Below are positions 1 to 9,956 of a DNA stretch of 64,000 bases, one piece after another; positions within the stretch are counted from its first letter, which is position 1, and every line of letters begins with the position of its first letter. The notes beneath the pieces are model-generated. The model saw only the letters and a list, made by a program, of their open reading frames with translations, had not been told where the DNA came from and ran no database searches. The translations under genes were made by a program, and so were the position numbers. This DNA is from Metridium senile. Lineage: Eukaryota > Cnidaria > Anthozoa > Actiniaria > Metridiidae. The DNA lies in NCBI GenBank assembly GCA_949775045.1, contig OX459099.1, positions 6,826,139 to 6,890,138 of the forward strand, given 5' to 3'.

Positions 1-29
1 ATTTCTGTATACTGTGATATAAACATGCT

Positions 30-95
30 GGGAGCTGTAGAGCAACGGAGAATTCAAAGAATTCTTTCCAATTTCTCCCTTGTACTACAGCTCCC
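30..95. repeat. Hairpin at head of EEP unit 1
   Basis: Inverted repeat with arms GGGAGCTGTAG (30-40) and CTACAGCTCCC (85-95) around a loop of about 44 bases. The same hairpin recurs near 9854-9921 and 13914-13981 at the same distance upstream of the other two EEP genes, so it is a constant part of the repeated unit. Function unknown. Confidence 0.75.
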
Positions 96-122
96 TGCGT
101 GTATCTATCACAGTGTGTAGAA

Positions 123-325
123 AGAAGCTATACTCCCCAGCCCTCTCCCCTTAGAGCCACTACACAGGCTAAAACAAAACTAGACTCCCCAGCCCCATCC
201 CCTTAGGGCCACTACACAGGCTAAAACAAAGCTAGACTCCCCAGCCCCCTCCCCTTAGGGCCACAACACAGGCTAAAACAAAGCTAGACTCCCCAGCCCC
301 ATCACCTTGGGGCCACTACACAGGC
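123..325. repeat. 52-bp minisatellite, unit 1 (about 4 copies)
   Basis: Tandem repeat with a 52-bp period built around CTCCCCAGCCCC, CCTTAGGGCCACTACACAGG and CTAAAACAAAGCTAGA. It ends about 90 bp before the TATA box of the EEP pseudogene. The array is much shorter than those of units 2 and 3. Confidence 0.9.
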
Positions 326-415
326 TACTTGTGCAATATTTGCATGTTAGAAACGCTTTATATGCGAAATCGTTAAGTGCTACACTTTAATAGCTACTGA
401 TCCAAGAGACCAATT

Positions 416-423
416 TATAAATA
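416..423 (+). promoter_or_regulatory. TATA box of EEP unit 1
   Basis: TATAAATA, 95 bp before the ATG at 511, in a block conserved in all three units. An octamer-like TTTGCAT lies about 75 bp further upstream, between the minisatellite and the TATA box. Confidence 0.55.
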
Positions 424-510
424 AACTTGTCACAGAGACATGCGCAGACAAACTCTACACTTGGCTGATTCCGAACAAAGCTAGAATCACTGAGCACAAC
501 GACAACAACC

Positions 511-1502
511 ATGCCTTCGGTCCGTGCTGTTTTCCCTTGTTCCCGCAGTCCTCTGTTTGTTATTGTAGTTGTAATCATTGCTGTGTTGATTCTACGGGTT
601 TTCTTACCTCTCGTGACTTCAGACAGCTCGGCATTTGGAAAGAGAAGTGGATCACAAATGCATCAGGTCACAATGCTAACGTACAATATTTGGTTTTCTC
701 CTGAAAGAATGCGCGAGAGAATGGAAGCCTTAGGGAAGTCGTGCAACATCTTAAGCCGGACATTATGTCTTTCCAAGAAGTAACGTTAGCAAACCTCGCT
801 GTTTTGAAACAACAAAGTTGGTTTTCCAAGTAACACTTGATACCACAAAATGCTGCTAAAATAACAAGAAAGAGTTTCGTTGTCATTTTAAGTGTGTATC
901 CCGTCGGTAGTTGGTTCATTTACACTTACAAGAACTCCCCAAGAAAACTTATCCTAGTCGTTGCAGAGACTGAAAACATAGCTTTATCGAGTGTTCGGCT
1001 TGTCATCGCGGGGACACACTTGGCTGCGGGCTATCGAACTCGGTTACGCGAGCTACAGCTTAAAGAAGCATTTCGTCACCTGTCTGATTATGGGAATGTC
1101 TGTGTAATGGGCGATCTAAACATAGAAGATAAAGTTGATGGTGATATCGTCCTGCCTTCTCCCTGGGTTGATAGCTGGCTCTCTCTGCCTGGTAATTCTG
1201 ATAAGAACGGTTTGACCTGGGATCGAAGCAAAACCCCATTCACATCGGTGTTGAAGAGAACAGTCAATGCTACGAGTTACAGAGCGAGGCTAGACCGCGT
1301 TCTGTGCAAGCTGAAGGATTTCAAAGTCAAGGAAATGAAGGTTGTTGGTGACAAACTGACCAAATCTGGCATTCTCCCAAGTGATCATTTTGGTGTGTAC
1401 ACAGTTCTTGAATTTTCAAGAAACTCAGTGAAACAATATCACACGAAATCCGAACAGGAAGTTTACTTTAAGAGGCCACCAGGCTGGGAGAAGTTAGTGT
1501 AA
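511..1502 (+). pseudogene. EEP (TDP2-like) membrane-anchored phosphodiesterase, broken copy
   Basis: First of three copies of the intronless EEP gene and clearly damaged. A one-base deletion near 734 shifts the frame shortly after the membrane anchor and TYNIWF motif, and the shifted frame stops at 781-783. The original frame has a TAC-to-TAA stop at about 831-833. A 3-bp deletion near 1025 removes one codon (His) just after the GTHLA motif. The rest, including GDLNIED and SDHFG, is still readable in a second open stretch from 837 to 1502. The two intact copies at 10710 and 14870 make the lesions unambiguous. Loss of function is inferred; the damage itself is seen directly. Confidence 0.9.
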
Positions 1503-2462
1503 AGAGTAGTATTAATTACGAGCAAAATACAAAGTGGTGCATCGTTTAACTATGTACGAAACAAATGCATACTCAGAGAATGGAAACAGTGTGCTTGATC
1601 TGAACGCCATTAAAAAGACACTGATGCCCACTAATACGATTGCGTGACGACATTAAAACACGATCGCGTGAAACGCTATTAACACGATCGCGTGACGACA
1701 TAAGAAAATCGCGTTATGCTATAATACGATCGCGTGATCTTAATAATAAAACTTTCTTAATTCAGGGTCTGAATGGGGAGGGGGGGTCTCAATATCAGTT
1801 AACGGCCGAATTTTAGCATTTCTCTCAGTTATCAGTTAAATTTTTCGGTTCTTAAAAAGACAAAGAAATATCTATTTTCATATTTATTAATTAAAAACAA
1901 AGAAATATCAGCTAACAGTTATCCTAAAAAGACACGGAATTCTCAGTTAACAGTTAATTTTTTAGCCGTTTCTCAGTTAACAGTTAACCCCATTGAGACC
2001 CTGTTAATTAATTGGTAACTTCGTATATACACTCTCTCGTAAGCGACTACCCAGGGATCACGAGAAAGTGGTTGCTTACGAGAGATGGTTGCTTACGAGA
2101 ACATTAACACAAGAAGCCCAAACCATGAGAACACTGACGCGGGAAACCCAAAACGTGCGAAATTTGTAACACGTCGTGGCACATGTAATAGAATCATCAA
2201 CGATGAAATTACTGTACTATATTTTATGTTCCTTCTATTTAATTAAAGATTAGAATGATAACGTTTAGAATTTAAATTTACAATGACATTTGTATAAAAT
2301 AATATTAAAGAACATACTGTACTTTTGATACTAAAGTATTGTAACATTCAGGTCTAAAAACCAGTTGTCTTTGCATAGACAGAGAAGTTTAATTTCTAGT
2401 TAAAAAATATTGTAATTGATGACTGCTTAAGAAATTTTTAATGGGATTACTTCTGAGGACTT
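1503..2462. repeat. 3' part of EEP unit 1: CGATCG repeats and clock-like hairpin
   Basis: No gene is seen. Positions 1637-1735 hold a short array of a roughly 21-bp repeat centred on the palindrome-like CACGATCGCGTG. A G-rich tract lies at 1775-1787. Tandem variants of CAGTTAACAGTTA follow at 1795-1990. A hairpin at 2033-2084 pairs CTCGTAAGCGACTAC with GTGGTTGCTTACGAG. The block repeats in units 2 and 3. Confidence 0.75.
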
Positions 2463-2738
2463 AACTGACATATTAGCCTCCGTTACAGACTTCTTAGTTC
2501 AAACGTCGCATCTCACATGTACCCAATCTAATTGTTTGAATTCATTTTCATTGGTCATGATCTGTTCCATGCCCCTATAATGTGTGAATTCTGATCCCTT
2601 ACATCAAAATCTGGCAATATATATCTTTTATTTTTCCCATCTTAATAACACAAACCCATCCCGGGGCAGCGGTTCCTCTCTAGTCCTTATGCTTTTAATT
2701 ATGTCCTAAAGACAAAAACAAGACACTACAGTGATAGC
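2463..2738. repeat. Cluster spacer module, copy 1
   Basis: Spacer beginning near ACTGACATATTAGCCTCCG and running through ATGCCCCTATAATGTG to ACAAAAACAAGACA. Near-identical copies lie at about 12862, 16863, 26123, 35855, 49240 and 58836. In the lectin genes this sequence lies just past the poly(A) signal. Here it is interrupted at its end by the BEL insertion. Confidence 0.8.
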
Positions 2739-2901
2739 TGTTACAACGAGAATTCCCGACGTGCCTTGCGCGGAGGAGGAATCGCAACCATCAGAAACCT
2801 CGCTTGTTTTGTAATAACTCACTCGGTCTTAATTGTGGTTCAAATATATTAAATAGAGGCTAAGAGAGTTTCTCTGGTTGTTTACATTTTAAGTCTTTAC
2901 A
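2739..2901 (+). repeat. 5' LTR of the BEL element (163 bp)
   Basis: The left end is fixed by the ATAGC target duplication and the right end by identity of 2855-2901 with 8595-8641, which is the right end of the whole element. At 163 bp it is short for a BEL/Pao LTR. A clear tRNA primer-binding site after 2901 was not recognised. Confidence 0.8.
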
Positions 2902-3116
2902 TTGAAGTTTCTGATGAGATTCTACAGTGATTTAGAGTCATTTACAGCCAACATCTTGTCTCGCCACGTGTGTTTATTTACACACGTTTGTCATCTTCGC
3001 CGCCAACTTTGACCAGCTCGACGATTCTGCAACGTTTTAAAATTGCTTATGACTACGAACGACTTCTTCTTGTGAGTACCCAAGGCCTTTATTCTTACAC
3101 TGGATCAAATTGAACA

Positions 3117-5750
3117 GTGCTTGTAAAAGAAAATCATGTCTACACGCCGCAAAGATGCTGTGGATTTCAGTCAGTCACAACGAGTGACACGATCAACGGG
3201 ACGGCCCCCGCTACCGAAAAGACATTGGGACAACTTAAAGTCGACGAACTTTGCTATCTTAAGAAGTCTAAATCTGGTCATCTAGGATATCTTAGCAGGA
3301 TCTACCGAGAAATGGAAACTCTAATGCTCGACCCGTGTAATCTCAACCAGGTAATGATTCGTAAACAAACACTAGACAACGCATACAACAATTGTGTTCA
3401 CGTTCATGAAAAATACTTTCTTATTTTGGATGATGATAATGAAAAGAGTGATGCTTTACAAGCATACGAACAACTCGTGTGTGTTAAAAGGGATTTTGAC
3501 AATTACTACGAACAGTGGATTGATCGTTTTAATTCACCAGCACGTCATTCAACACATTCCATCGAACAACAGGATTTAATTACAAAATCCCCGACTAGAA
3601 TTGAGCTGGAAACACGTAGTGAAGCAAGTATCGATAGCATGACAGAAGCTGTCGATCGCCTCGAACTGGAATATAAACGTCTTGTACGACAAACGCAATT
3701 ACAACGTGAAATTGCTGACATTAAAAACGAACAATTGAATATTCTAAAGGATATTAAACAGAAAGAGATCGAAATTGAAAGAGCAACTAATAACAAAGGG
3801 ATCCCATCAGCAAGGTGTGATGTCGAGGACGATCAGGACAGTGTCAAGAGTGTATTAATGACACCATCATGCTTCAAGCTAAAATGGACAAAGGAACTGC
3901 TACCTCAGCCAGAGCCAATGACCTCTACCCCTCATACAGATGTTAATACTAATCAAGATTTCAAAGAAGACCCTGTGATAGTAAATGAAAGCAAGTTATC
4001 ATCTCATGTGTCTACTACCAGTGAACTGGTTGAAAGAAAGGACTTAGAGTTACTACTAAAACAACAGCAAGAAGCTATGTCACTCATGGCTACATCACTC
4101 AGGGTTGGATTTGAGATGCCTAAAAAGGAACTCTTAACATTTGATGGTAATCCTGTCAATTACTGGACATTTATAAAGAACTTTGAAATCAATATTGAAC
4201 GCCAACTAACTGATGCAGACTCCAAGCTGACATATCTAATTCAGCAATGTTCTGGAAAAGCACGTGAAGCGATTAAGAACTGTATTATTATTGACGACAA
4301 AGAGAAAGCGTATGAGAAAGCCAAGGAAATTCTCCACTCACGATATGGCCAGAAACATGTGATTGCTCATGCGTACATCAATCGTCTAGTGGATGGTCCT
4401 CAACTAAAGTCTTTAGATGCAGCTGGTCTTACAGAGTTAGCCTCACAAATGCAGAACTGTCAGCTAACATTAGCCAGTATGGGCTTTGAAGCTGATATTA
4501 ACAGCTCGGATAATCTTGTAAAAGTTGTTAAACGTCTACCAGTGCACCTACAGGGTAAATGGGCCGATAAGGCAGGAACACTCATTGCTCGAGGAACAGA
4601 ACCTAACTTTGAACATTTAACAAAATTCATCGACGAAAGAGCTACACTTGCTAATACTATGTACGGCATGATTGTTGGTTCAGCCCCTGACAGAGACATC
4701 CCCCTGAACCGTTGCAAGAACACTCTCGGCAGAAGGCAACCCAACTTTGGACATACAACGAAGGCAACAACTCTAGCTACACATGCGTTCGAGTCTACAC
4801 AAGCTGATATACAAACACGTGACGCGAAAAACTTAACATCAAAATGCCCAATGTGCTCGGGTCCACACAAGCTGACACGTTGTGAAAAATTCAAAGAAAA
4901 GACACCCCAACAAAGAAGGGAATTTACAATGCAAGCAAGACTGTGCCATAATTGTCTTGGACGAAATCATCTTGCAGCTAACTGTAGGAGTGATAACACG
5001 TGTAGAGTACAAGGGTGTGGTCGGAAACATCACACATTTTTACACCCAATAGTTCAGTATAGTGACGTTACAAACAATGTTCAACCTACTACATCTACTA
5101 CAAATGCATGGAACTTGCCACAAGCTACCCCTAGTCAAGCAAATGGGGCCGGAGCTACCGGTCATTGCGGCTCTACCAGTACCAACAAAAGAGCCAGAGT
5201 AAGTCTTCGCACCGTCCCAGTTACAGTGATGTCAGACGACGGCAGATCGGCACGAATAGAGACATATGCTCTTCTTGATCCAGGTTCGGATGTTACACTT
5301 TGTACTGAACATCTGGTTGATGAACTTGGACTGCAAAGTACTCCGAAGGACTTCTCTATCTCAACGGTAAATGGACAAACTACTAAACGGACGGGACGTG
5401 AAGTAAAGCTTACGATTAAAGGAACTTGTACAACAGAAGTTATTGACCTTGATAATGTATGGACAGTGGACAAGTTATCCATTTCATCTCAAAGTATTCC
5501 AACCGACAAAGACATTGCCTCGTGGCCACACCTCAACGGCATCGAAATATCCTGCTTGGAGGACAAGGAAGTGACCATTTTAATCGGCAGTGATATACCT
5601 GATGCACACTGGGCCCTAGAACAACGAAGAGGTAAAAGGGGTCAACCGTATGCCATACGTACACCTCTAGGGTGGACAGTGATGGGACCTCTCGGTACAG
5701 CTGAATGTAATGACAATGTGAGTGTGAACTTCCTGCGTCGAGACGACTAA
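3117..5750 (+). CDS. BEL gag with zinc knuckles and aspartic protease
   Basis: Open frame of about 877 codons. In order: a coiled-coil-rich N-terminal part (about residues 170-220), the BEL gag core (DUF1759-like, FDGNPVNYWTFIKNFE near residue 342), CCHC-type zinc knuckle region with CPMC, CHNC and CRVQGCGRKHH (about 575-645), and a retropepsin-like domain with LLDPGSDVTLC in place of the usual DTGS-type motif (about 720). There is no in-frame ATG at the head; the frame opens at GTG 3117. A separate ATG at 3136, one frame over, closes at 3285, so the native start may have been lost to a small indel. The frame ends at TAA 5748-5750 and is followed in the same frame by the RT region. Confidence 0.88.
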   Translation: MLVKENHVYTPQRCCGFQSVTTSDTINGTAPATEKTLGQLKVDELCYLKKSKSGHLGYLSRIYREMETLMLDPCNLNQVMIRKQTLDNAYNNCVHVHEKYFLILDDDNEKSDALQAYEQLVCVKRDFDNYYEQWIDRFNSPARHSTHSIEQQDLITKSPTRIELETRSEASIDSMTEAVDRLELEYKRLVRQTQLQREIADIKNEQLNILKDIKQKEIEIERATNNKGIPSARCDVEDDQDSVKSVLMTPSCFKLKWTKELLPQPEPMTSTPHTDVNTNQDFKEDPVIVNESKLSSHVSTTSELVERKDLELLLKQQQEAMSLMATSLRVGFEMPKKELLTFDGNPVNYWTFIKNFEINIERQLTDADSKLTYLIQQCSGKAREAIKNCIIIDDKEKAYEKAKEILHSRYGQKHVIAHAYINRLVDGPQLKSLDAAGLTELASQMQNCQLTLASMGFEADINSSDNLVKVVKRLPVHLQGKWADKAGTLIARGTEPNFEHLTKFIDERATLANTMYGMIVGSAPDRDIPLNRCKNTLGRRQPNFGHTTKATTLATHAFESTQADIQTRDAKNLTSKCPMCSGPHKLTRCEKFKEKTPQQRREFTMQARLCHNCLGRNHLAANCRSDNTCRVQGCGRKHHTFLHPIVQYSDVTNNVQPTTSTTNAWNLPQATPSQANGAGATGHCGSTSTNKRARVSLRTVPVTVMSDDGRSARIETYALLDPGSDVTLCTEHLVDELGLQSTPKDFSISTVNGQTTKRTGREVKLTIKGTCTTEVIDLDNVWTVDKLSISSQSIPTDKDIASWPHLNGIEISCLEDKEVTILIGSDIPDAHWALEQRRGKRGQPYAIRTPLGWTVMGPLGTAECNDNVSVNFLRRDD

Positions 5751-5753
5751 CTC

Positions 5754-8603
5754 TTGCACCATCAAGTGGAGAGGATGTTTACCGCCGAATTCAACGATCC
5801 TGCAGTTGATGCGAATGCTACCATGTCACTCAACGATAAGAAAGCATTGCTTTTGATGGAATCAACTGTCAAACTCGTCGATGGTCACTATCAACTTGGT
5901 CTCCCATGGAAGGATGCAAACTTGAAGCTACCAAACAACCGGGTCTCTGCAGAACGAAGACTTTGCTCGTTGAAGAGGCGCCTACTCGGAGACTCGCGAC
6001 TGCTAGAAAGGTATAAAGAGACTATGAACAGTTACATTAATGACAATCATGCTCGAGAGTTAACAGACAACGAGATAGCTGACAAGAAACTTGACCGTAT
6101 ATATGGTATCTACCACACCACCCCCGTTACACATGCTTTAAAGCCTAACAAAGTGAGGGTTGTTTTTGACTGTGCTGCTCGTTATGAAGGTACTTCTTTA
6201 AATGACAACTTACTGCAAGGACCGGACCTTACGAACAGCATGGTCGGAGTACTCGTGCGATTCCGACAGGAACTCATTGCCTTAGCTTCAGATGTGAAAG
6301 GAATGTTTCATCAAGTTCGGGTGAGCCCAGATGATACAGACTCATTACGATTCTTGTGGTGGCCTGATGGAGATCTAACAAAGGAGCCAACTGATCATCA
6401 GATGCTGGTACACCTTTTTGGGGCTACATCTTCCCCAAGCTGTGCAAGTTTCTCACTTCGTAAAACAGCCCACGACAATCAGAATGACTATGACACTGAA
6501 ACAATTGAAACAGTCAACAAGAACTTTTATGTTGATGATTGCCTAAAATCTGTTCCATCTACAGATGAAGCCATCATACTTGTGAAGCAACTACGAGATC
6601 TTCTTTCAAAGGGAGGATTTAATTTGACGAAGTGGAACAGTAACAGTAAACAAGTATTGGCTACAATACCAGAGAAAGACAGAGCAACGTCGCTGCTCGA
6701 CCTGGATCTACAAGAACCATTAATTCAATCTACTCTAGGATTACAGTGGAACATGCAAACTGACACTTTTAATTTCAGAACTGTAGAGAAGGAAAAAGCA
6801 CCAACTAGAAGAGGTATCCTCTCTACTGTAAGCGCTATGTATGACCCGTTAGGGTTTGTAGCACCTATCATTCTACCTACCAAACAACTTTTACAGAATC
6901 TTTGCAGTTTGAACTATAGCTGGGATGAAAGAGTTCCAGAGTCCAAGCTTATTGAATGGGAAACATGGCTGAACAACCTACCAAGGCTACAAGCTGTGTC
7001 AGTACCACGCTGTTTTAAACCACCAGACTTCGAGCAGCTACGAGAAGTTCAACTACATCATTTTAGCGACGCGTCTCAAACTGGATACGGTGCAGTATCA
7101 TACCTACGTCTTATTGACTCTAAAGACAATATACATTGTTCCTTCGTTATAGGGAAATCCCGCGTCGCACCTATGAAGACAGTTACTATTCCCAGGCTGG
7201 AGCTATCAGCAGCTGTAGTTGCAACCAAGCTGAACAGTATCATCAGTCAAGCGTTAGAGTATCATATTGACAGTACAACATATTGGACTGACTCAACATC
7301 TGTGTTACAGTACTTAAGAAATCAGTCAAGACGTTTTCAGACATTCGTCGCAAACAGAGTCAGCGCAATCCAAGAAAGTTCACAAACGTCACAGTGGCGT
7401 TACGTAAATACAGCAATCAACCCAGCTGATATTGCCTCGCGTGGCATCAACGACTGTAACCCCGACAAACTCAACCGATGGCTAAGAGGACCAGAATTCC
7501 TTTGGTCTCACGAGAGTACTTGGCCAGCAACACCAGATGTTATCTCGGAACTGTCGGCAGATGATCCCGAAGTAAAGAAAGAAGTCCAAGTCAATATTAT
7601 ATCCAAGCAAGAAGACAAAATTACTACTCTGTTTAATCGTTACTCGGCATGGTATCGACTACAGAAGGCCGTTGCATGGATTATCCGCTTCAAAGCTTAT
7701 ATGTGTCACAAGTATCTACCTAAAAGGCTCAAAGGAACTCTATCACAAGGACCTCTGACTGTCCACGAGATAACGCAAGCTACAGCAGTGATAGTGATTC
7801 ACGTTCAATTGAAAGCCTTTCCAGATGAGTATGCCATTCTCAAGACAAAGAATGAACAATCCACTAAACCTGTAAGTGCAACCAGTGCCTTGCGCAAACT
7901 TAACCCAGTTCTCCACAACAGGCTACTTAGAGTAGGAGGACGACTCGAGAAAGCATCTTTACCGTTTGATGCAAAACATCCTATTATCATACCCAACAAG
8001 CACCATATTACAGATCTACTGGTAAGAAGTTACCATGTAATTGCAGGACATTCAGGTCCTACTCAAGTGTTAGCAACAATCCGACAAAAGTATTGGATTA
8101 TACAGGGACACTCCGCAGTTAGGAGAGTAATCGGCAATTGTGTCGATTGTAAGAAAAGAAACGCAAGACCTGGTAAGCAGATGATGGCACCTCTCCCAGC
8201 AGCCAGACTCGTTCCCTCAGAACCGCCATTTACAAGAGTTGGAGTAGACTACTTTGGTCCACTAAGTGTTAAACAAGGCCGCAGTAGAGTAAAGCGTTAC
8301 GGCTGTTTATTTACCTGCCTTTCCGTTAGAGCTGTGCACGTAGAAATTGCACATACCCTGGAAAGTGATTCGTTTATCTGCGCATACCAACGATTTGTGG
8401 CAAGACGCGGTGTACCAAAGGAAATGTTTAGTGACAATGGCACTAACTTTAAAGGCGCCGAGAGAGAGCTTCGTGAAGCCTTGCTACGCTTGAATCAAGA
8501 CAAGATCGGTAATCGTCTACGGCGCGATGAAGTCCAGTGGCACTTCAATCCACCCGAAGCTAGTCATCAAGGAGGAGTGTGGGAGCGCATGATCAGAGGC
8601 TAA
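5754..8603 (+). CDS. BEL pol: reverse transcriptase, RNase H, integrase (3' truncated)
   Basis: About 949 codons in the same frame as the preceding gag-protease frame, from which it is separated only by one TAA. RT motifs: DVKGMFHQVRV (about residue 179), LFGATSSPSCASF and FYVDDCLKS. RNase H: HHFSDASQTGYGAVSY (about 438) with later YWTDSTSVL. Integrase: HHCC zinc-binding region (HVIAGHSG...CVDCKKRN, about 760-800) and catalytic core with VDYFGPL, FSDNGTNFKGA and SHQGGVWERMI (about 825-945). The frame stops immediately after WERMIRG, where the C-terminal integrase part is missing and LTR sequence begins. The stop at 5748 is probably a point mutation, because BEL polyproteins are normally continuous here; programmed readthrough is the less likely alternative. 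Confidence 0.92.
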   Translation: MHHQVERMFTAEFNDPAVDANATMSLNDKKALLLMESTVKLVDGHYQLGLPWKDANLKLPNNRVSAERRLCSLKRRLLGDSRLLERYKETMNSYINDNHARELTDNEIADKKLDRIYGIYHTTPVTHALKPNKVRVVFDCAARYEGTSLNDNLLQGPDLTNSMVGVLVRFRQELIALASDVKGMFHQVRVSPDDTDSLRFLWWPDGDLTKEPTDHQMLVHLFGATSSPSCASFSLRKTAHDNQNDYDTETIETVNKNFYVDDCLKSVPSTDEAIILVKQLRDLLSKGGFNLTKWNSNSKQVLATIPEKDRATSLLDLDLQEPLIQSTLGLQWNMQTDTFNFRTVEKEKAPTRRGILSTVSAMYDPLGFVAPIILPTKQLLQNLCSLNYSWDERVPESKLIEWETWLNNLPRLQAVSVPRCFKPPDFEQLREVQLHHFSDASQTGYGAVSYLRLIDSKDNIHCSFVIGKSRVAPMKTVTIPRLELSAAVVATKLNSIISQALEYHIDSTTYWTDSTSVLQYLRNQSRRFQTFVANRVSAIQESSQTSQWRYVNTAINPADIASRGINDCNPDKLNRWLRGPEFLWSHESTWPATPDVISELSADDPEVKKEVQVNIISKQEDKITTLFNRYSAWYRLQKAVAWIIRFKAYMCHKYLPKRLKGTLSQGPLTVHEITQATAVIVIHVQLKAFPDEYAILKTKNEQSTKPVSATSALRKLNPVLHNRLLRVGGRLEKASLPFDAKHPIIIPNKHHITDLLVRSYHVIAGHSGPTQVLATIRQKYWIIQGHSAVRRVIGNCVDCKKRNARPGKQMMAPLPAARLVPSEPPFTRVGVDYFGPLSVKQGRSRVKRYGCLFTCLSVRAVHVEIAHTLESDSFICAYQRFVARRGVPKEMFSDNGTNFKGAERELREALLRLNQDKIGNRLRRDEVQWHFNPPEASHQGGVWERMIRG

Positions 8604-8641
8604 GAGAGTTTCTCTGGTTGTTTACATTTTAAGTCTTTACA
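8595..8641 (+). repeat. Remnant of the BEL 3' LTR
   Basis: The 47 bases match the end of the 5' LTR (2855-2901). The junction with pol lies in AGAGGC, which is shared by pol and LTR, so a deletion between short identical sequences removed the end of pol and the first part of the 3' LTR. Confidence 0.88.
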
Positions 8642-8940
8642 ATAGCAGTGCTTTTATTAGATAAATGATCAAACCATTTATACATGTTTATAATCTTACA
8701 ATGCTATCGTGCAATACTACACGGTATTATTTCGTGTTAGTAGCTCAAAGGCTCTAACTTCAACGTGCTGATGAGTCAAGCATTAACGAATGTGTTCCTT
8801 CTCCTCCCCACACTGATCTGATAGAAGTTCAGCAACATTCAGTACCAGAGAAAATTTTTATGATATGTGATTTTGATTGATGAATATGTAAAGTAATGTG
8901 TATATCATGTTAAACCAGCGCCAGTGCTTATATTATCATT
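8642..8940 (-). repeat. Orphan lectin 3' UTR module, copy 1
   Basis: Sequence homologous to the 3' UTR of lectin genes A, B and E, including AATAAA on the minus strand (8653-8658), but no lectin exon follows at higher coordinates. Instead the sequence runs into the next EEP unit. It appears to be a leftover from recombination of the EEP unit with the lectin cluster. Confidence 0.7.
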
Positions 8941-8943
8941 AAT

Positions 8944-9398
8944 TAACAATTATTCGCCGAAGGCGAAGTGATTATCGGTGAATATTTACCGAGCGGTGAG
9001 TCTTCGAGCTGCGAGGTGAATAATCGTTTTAGTATAAATACAAAGGTGGTTATTTCAAAAAAGAAAGAAGGAAACAGCATTGAAAGTGAAAATATTTTAT
9101 TTTTTAAAAGCGCGACAGTTACGCGTAAAAATTGTAAACTTTGTCTCGCATATAATGACAAAAAAAAAACGTGAAAATTTACTATGATACCTTTAAATAG
9201 CTTGACACCAAACTTAGTAGCTCCTTTTGTCGATTTTGGGACAGCATTTTCTTTAAAGTTTTCAATTTCATCTTCGCTAACAGTGACAAAACAACTACTG
9301 GCAGCCATTTTGTCCGAAAAGGTGATTATCGGCTGATAATCCGAGATAGCAAACCAATCAGAGCGCGCGATTTTGTATAATCACCTTTGTATTTATAC
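8944..9398 (-). mobile_element. Non-autonomous element with KIAA1958/Crypton-like first exon, copy 1
   Basis: Insertion of 455 bp absent from the paralogous site at about 13436; TAAT is duplicated at 8940-8943 and 9399-9402. On the minus strand it starts GTATAAATAC and ends near GGCGAATAATTGTTA. It carries a start codon at about 9308 followed by a coding-like stretch (MAASS...TVSEDEIENFKENAVPKSTK...ATKFGVKLFKG). That stretch resembles the N-terminus of cnidarian KIAA1958-like (Crypton-derived tyrosine recombinase) proteins and ends at a possible GT donor. No recombinase domain follows, so this is a defective derivative. Family assignment rests on remembered similarity. Confidence 0.6.
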
Positions 9399-9956
9399 TA
9401 ATATGTTATATTCGCCAATTCCTAACCTTAAGGATCCCTCAATAAAAAGTAATTATTCCCTCGATAAAGGGTTAATAAAATACATGAATTAGGATCAGGT
9501 TTTGATTTATATATATATTATATATTAGGATTAATCTGAAATTTTAATTTTTTAAGGAAGTAAATTTTATAGCTTTAATATAAAATGCCATATTTTTGGA
9601 TAAGCTTGTAATTTTACGTGGGTGTAAAATGGGTTATAAGGGATAGTATCATCAGGAACGGTAGCCTTTTTCATCTATATTAATCATATCATCTCTTTTT
9701 CGCGTTGTCTCAGATAACACTGATTTTCATCTCTCATTTGAGATACTACGCATGCTCTGACTGGCTGCAGAACGTGCTTATATCGTGCTTAAAAATTCAA
9801 TAAAAGCAATAAATATAGAACGTTGCTTATTTCTGTATACTGTGATATAAACATGCTGGGAGCTGTAGAGCAACTGACAATTCAAATAGTTCTTTCCAAT
9901 TTCTCCCTTGTACTACAGCTCCCTGCGTGTTTCTATCACAGTGTGTAGAAAGAAGC
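9399..9956. other. Start of EEP unit 2, no gene
   Basis: AT-rich non-coding lead-in shared with 13436-14012: CCTAAGGATCCCTCAATAAAAAG-like start, then a stretch ending with the hairpin at 9854-9921. Nothing coding was recognised. Confidence 0.7.

Larger units (their letters stand above)
2739..8641 (+). mobile_element. BEL/Pao LTR retrotransposon, internally deleted
   Basis: Insertion of 5903 bp starting TGTTACA and ending TTTACA, flanked by identical 5-bp duplications ATAGC at 2734-2738 and 8642-8646. The paralogous spacers at about 13135 and 17135 are empty sites with one ATAGC. A 5-bp duplication and TG...CA ends fit BEL/Pao. Inside are gag with protease, then RT, RNase H and integrase. The 3' LTR survives only as its last 47 bp because pol is fused to it. 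One stop codon also splits gag-protease from RT. It is therefore non-autonomous in its present state. Confidence 0.95.

Noticed and set aside
123..325. CRISPR-like regular repeats
   Set aside because: The repeats are contiguous minisatellites without unique spacers, in a eukaryotic sequence with no cas genes.
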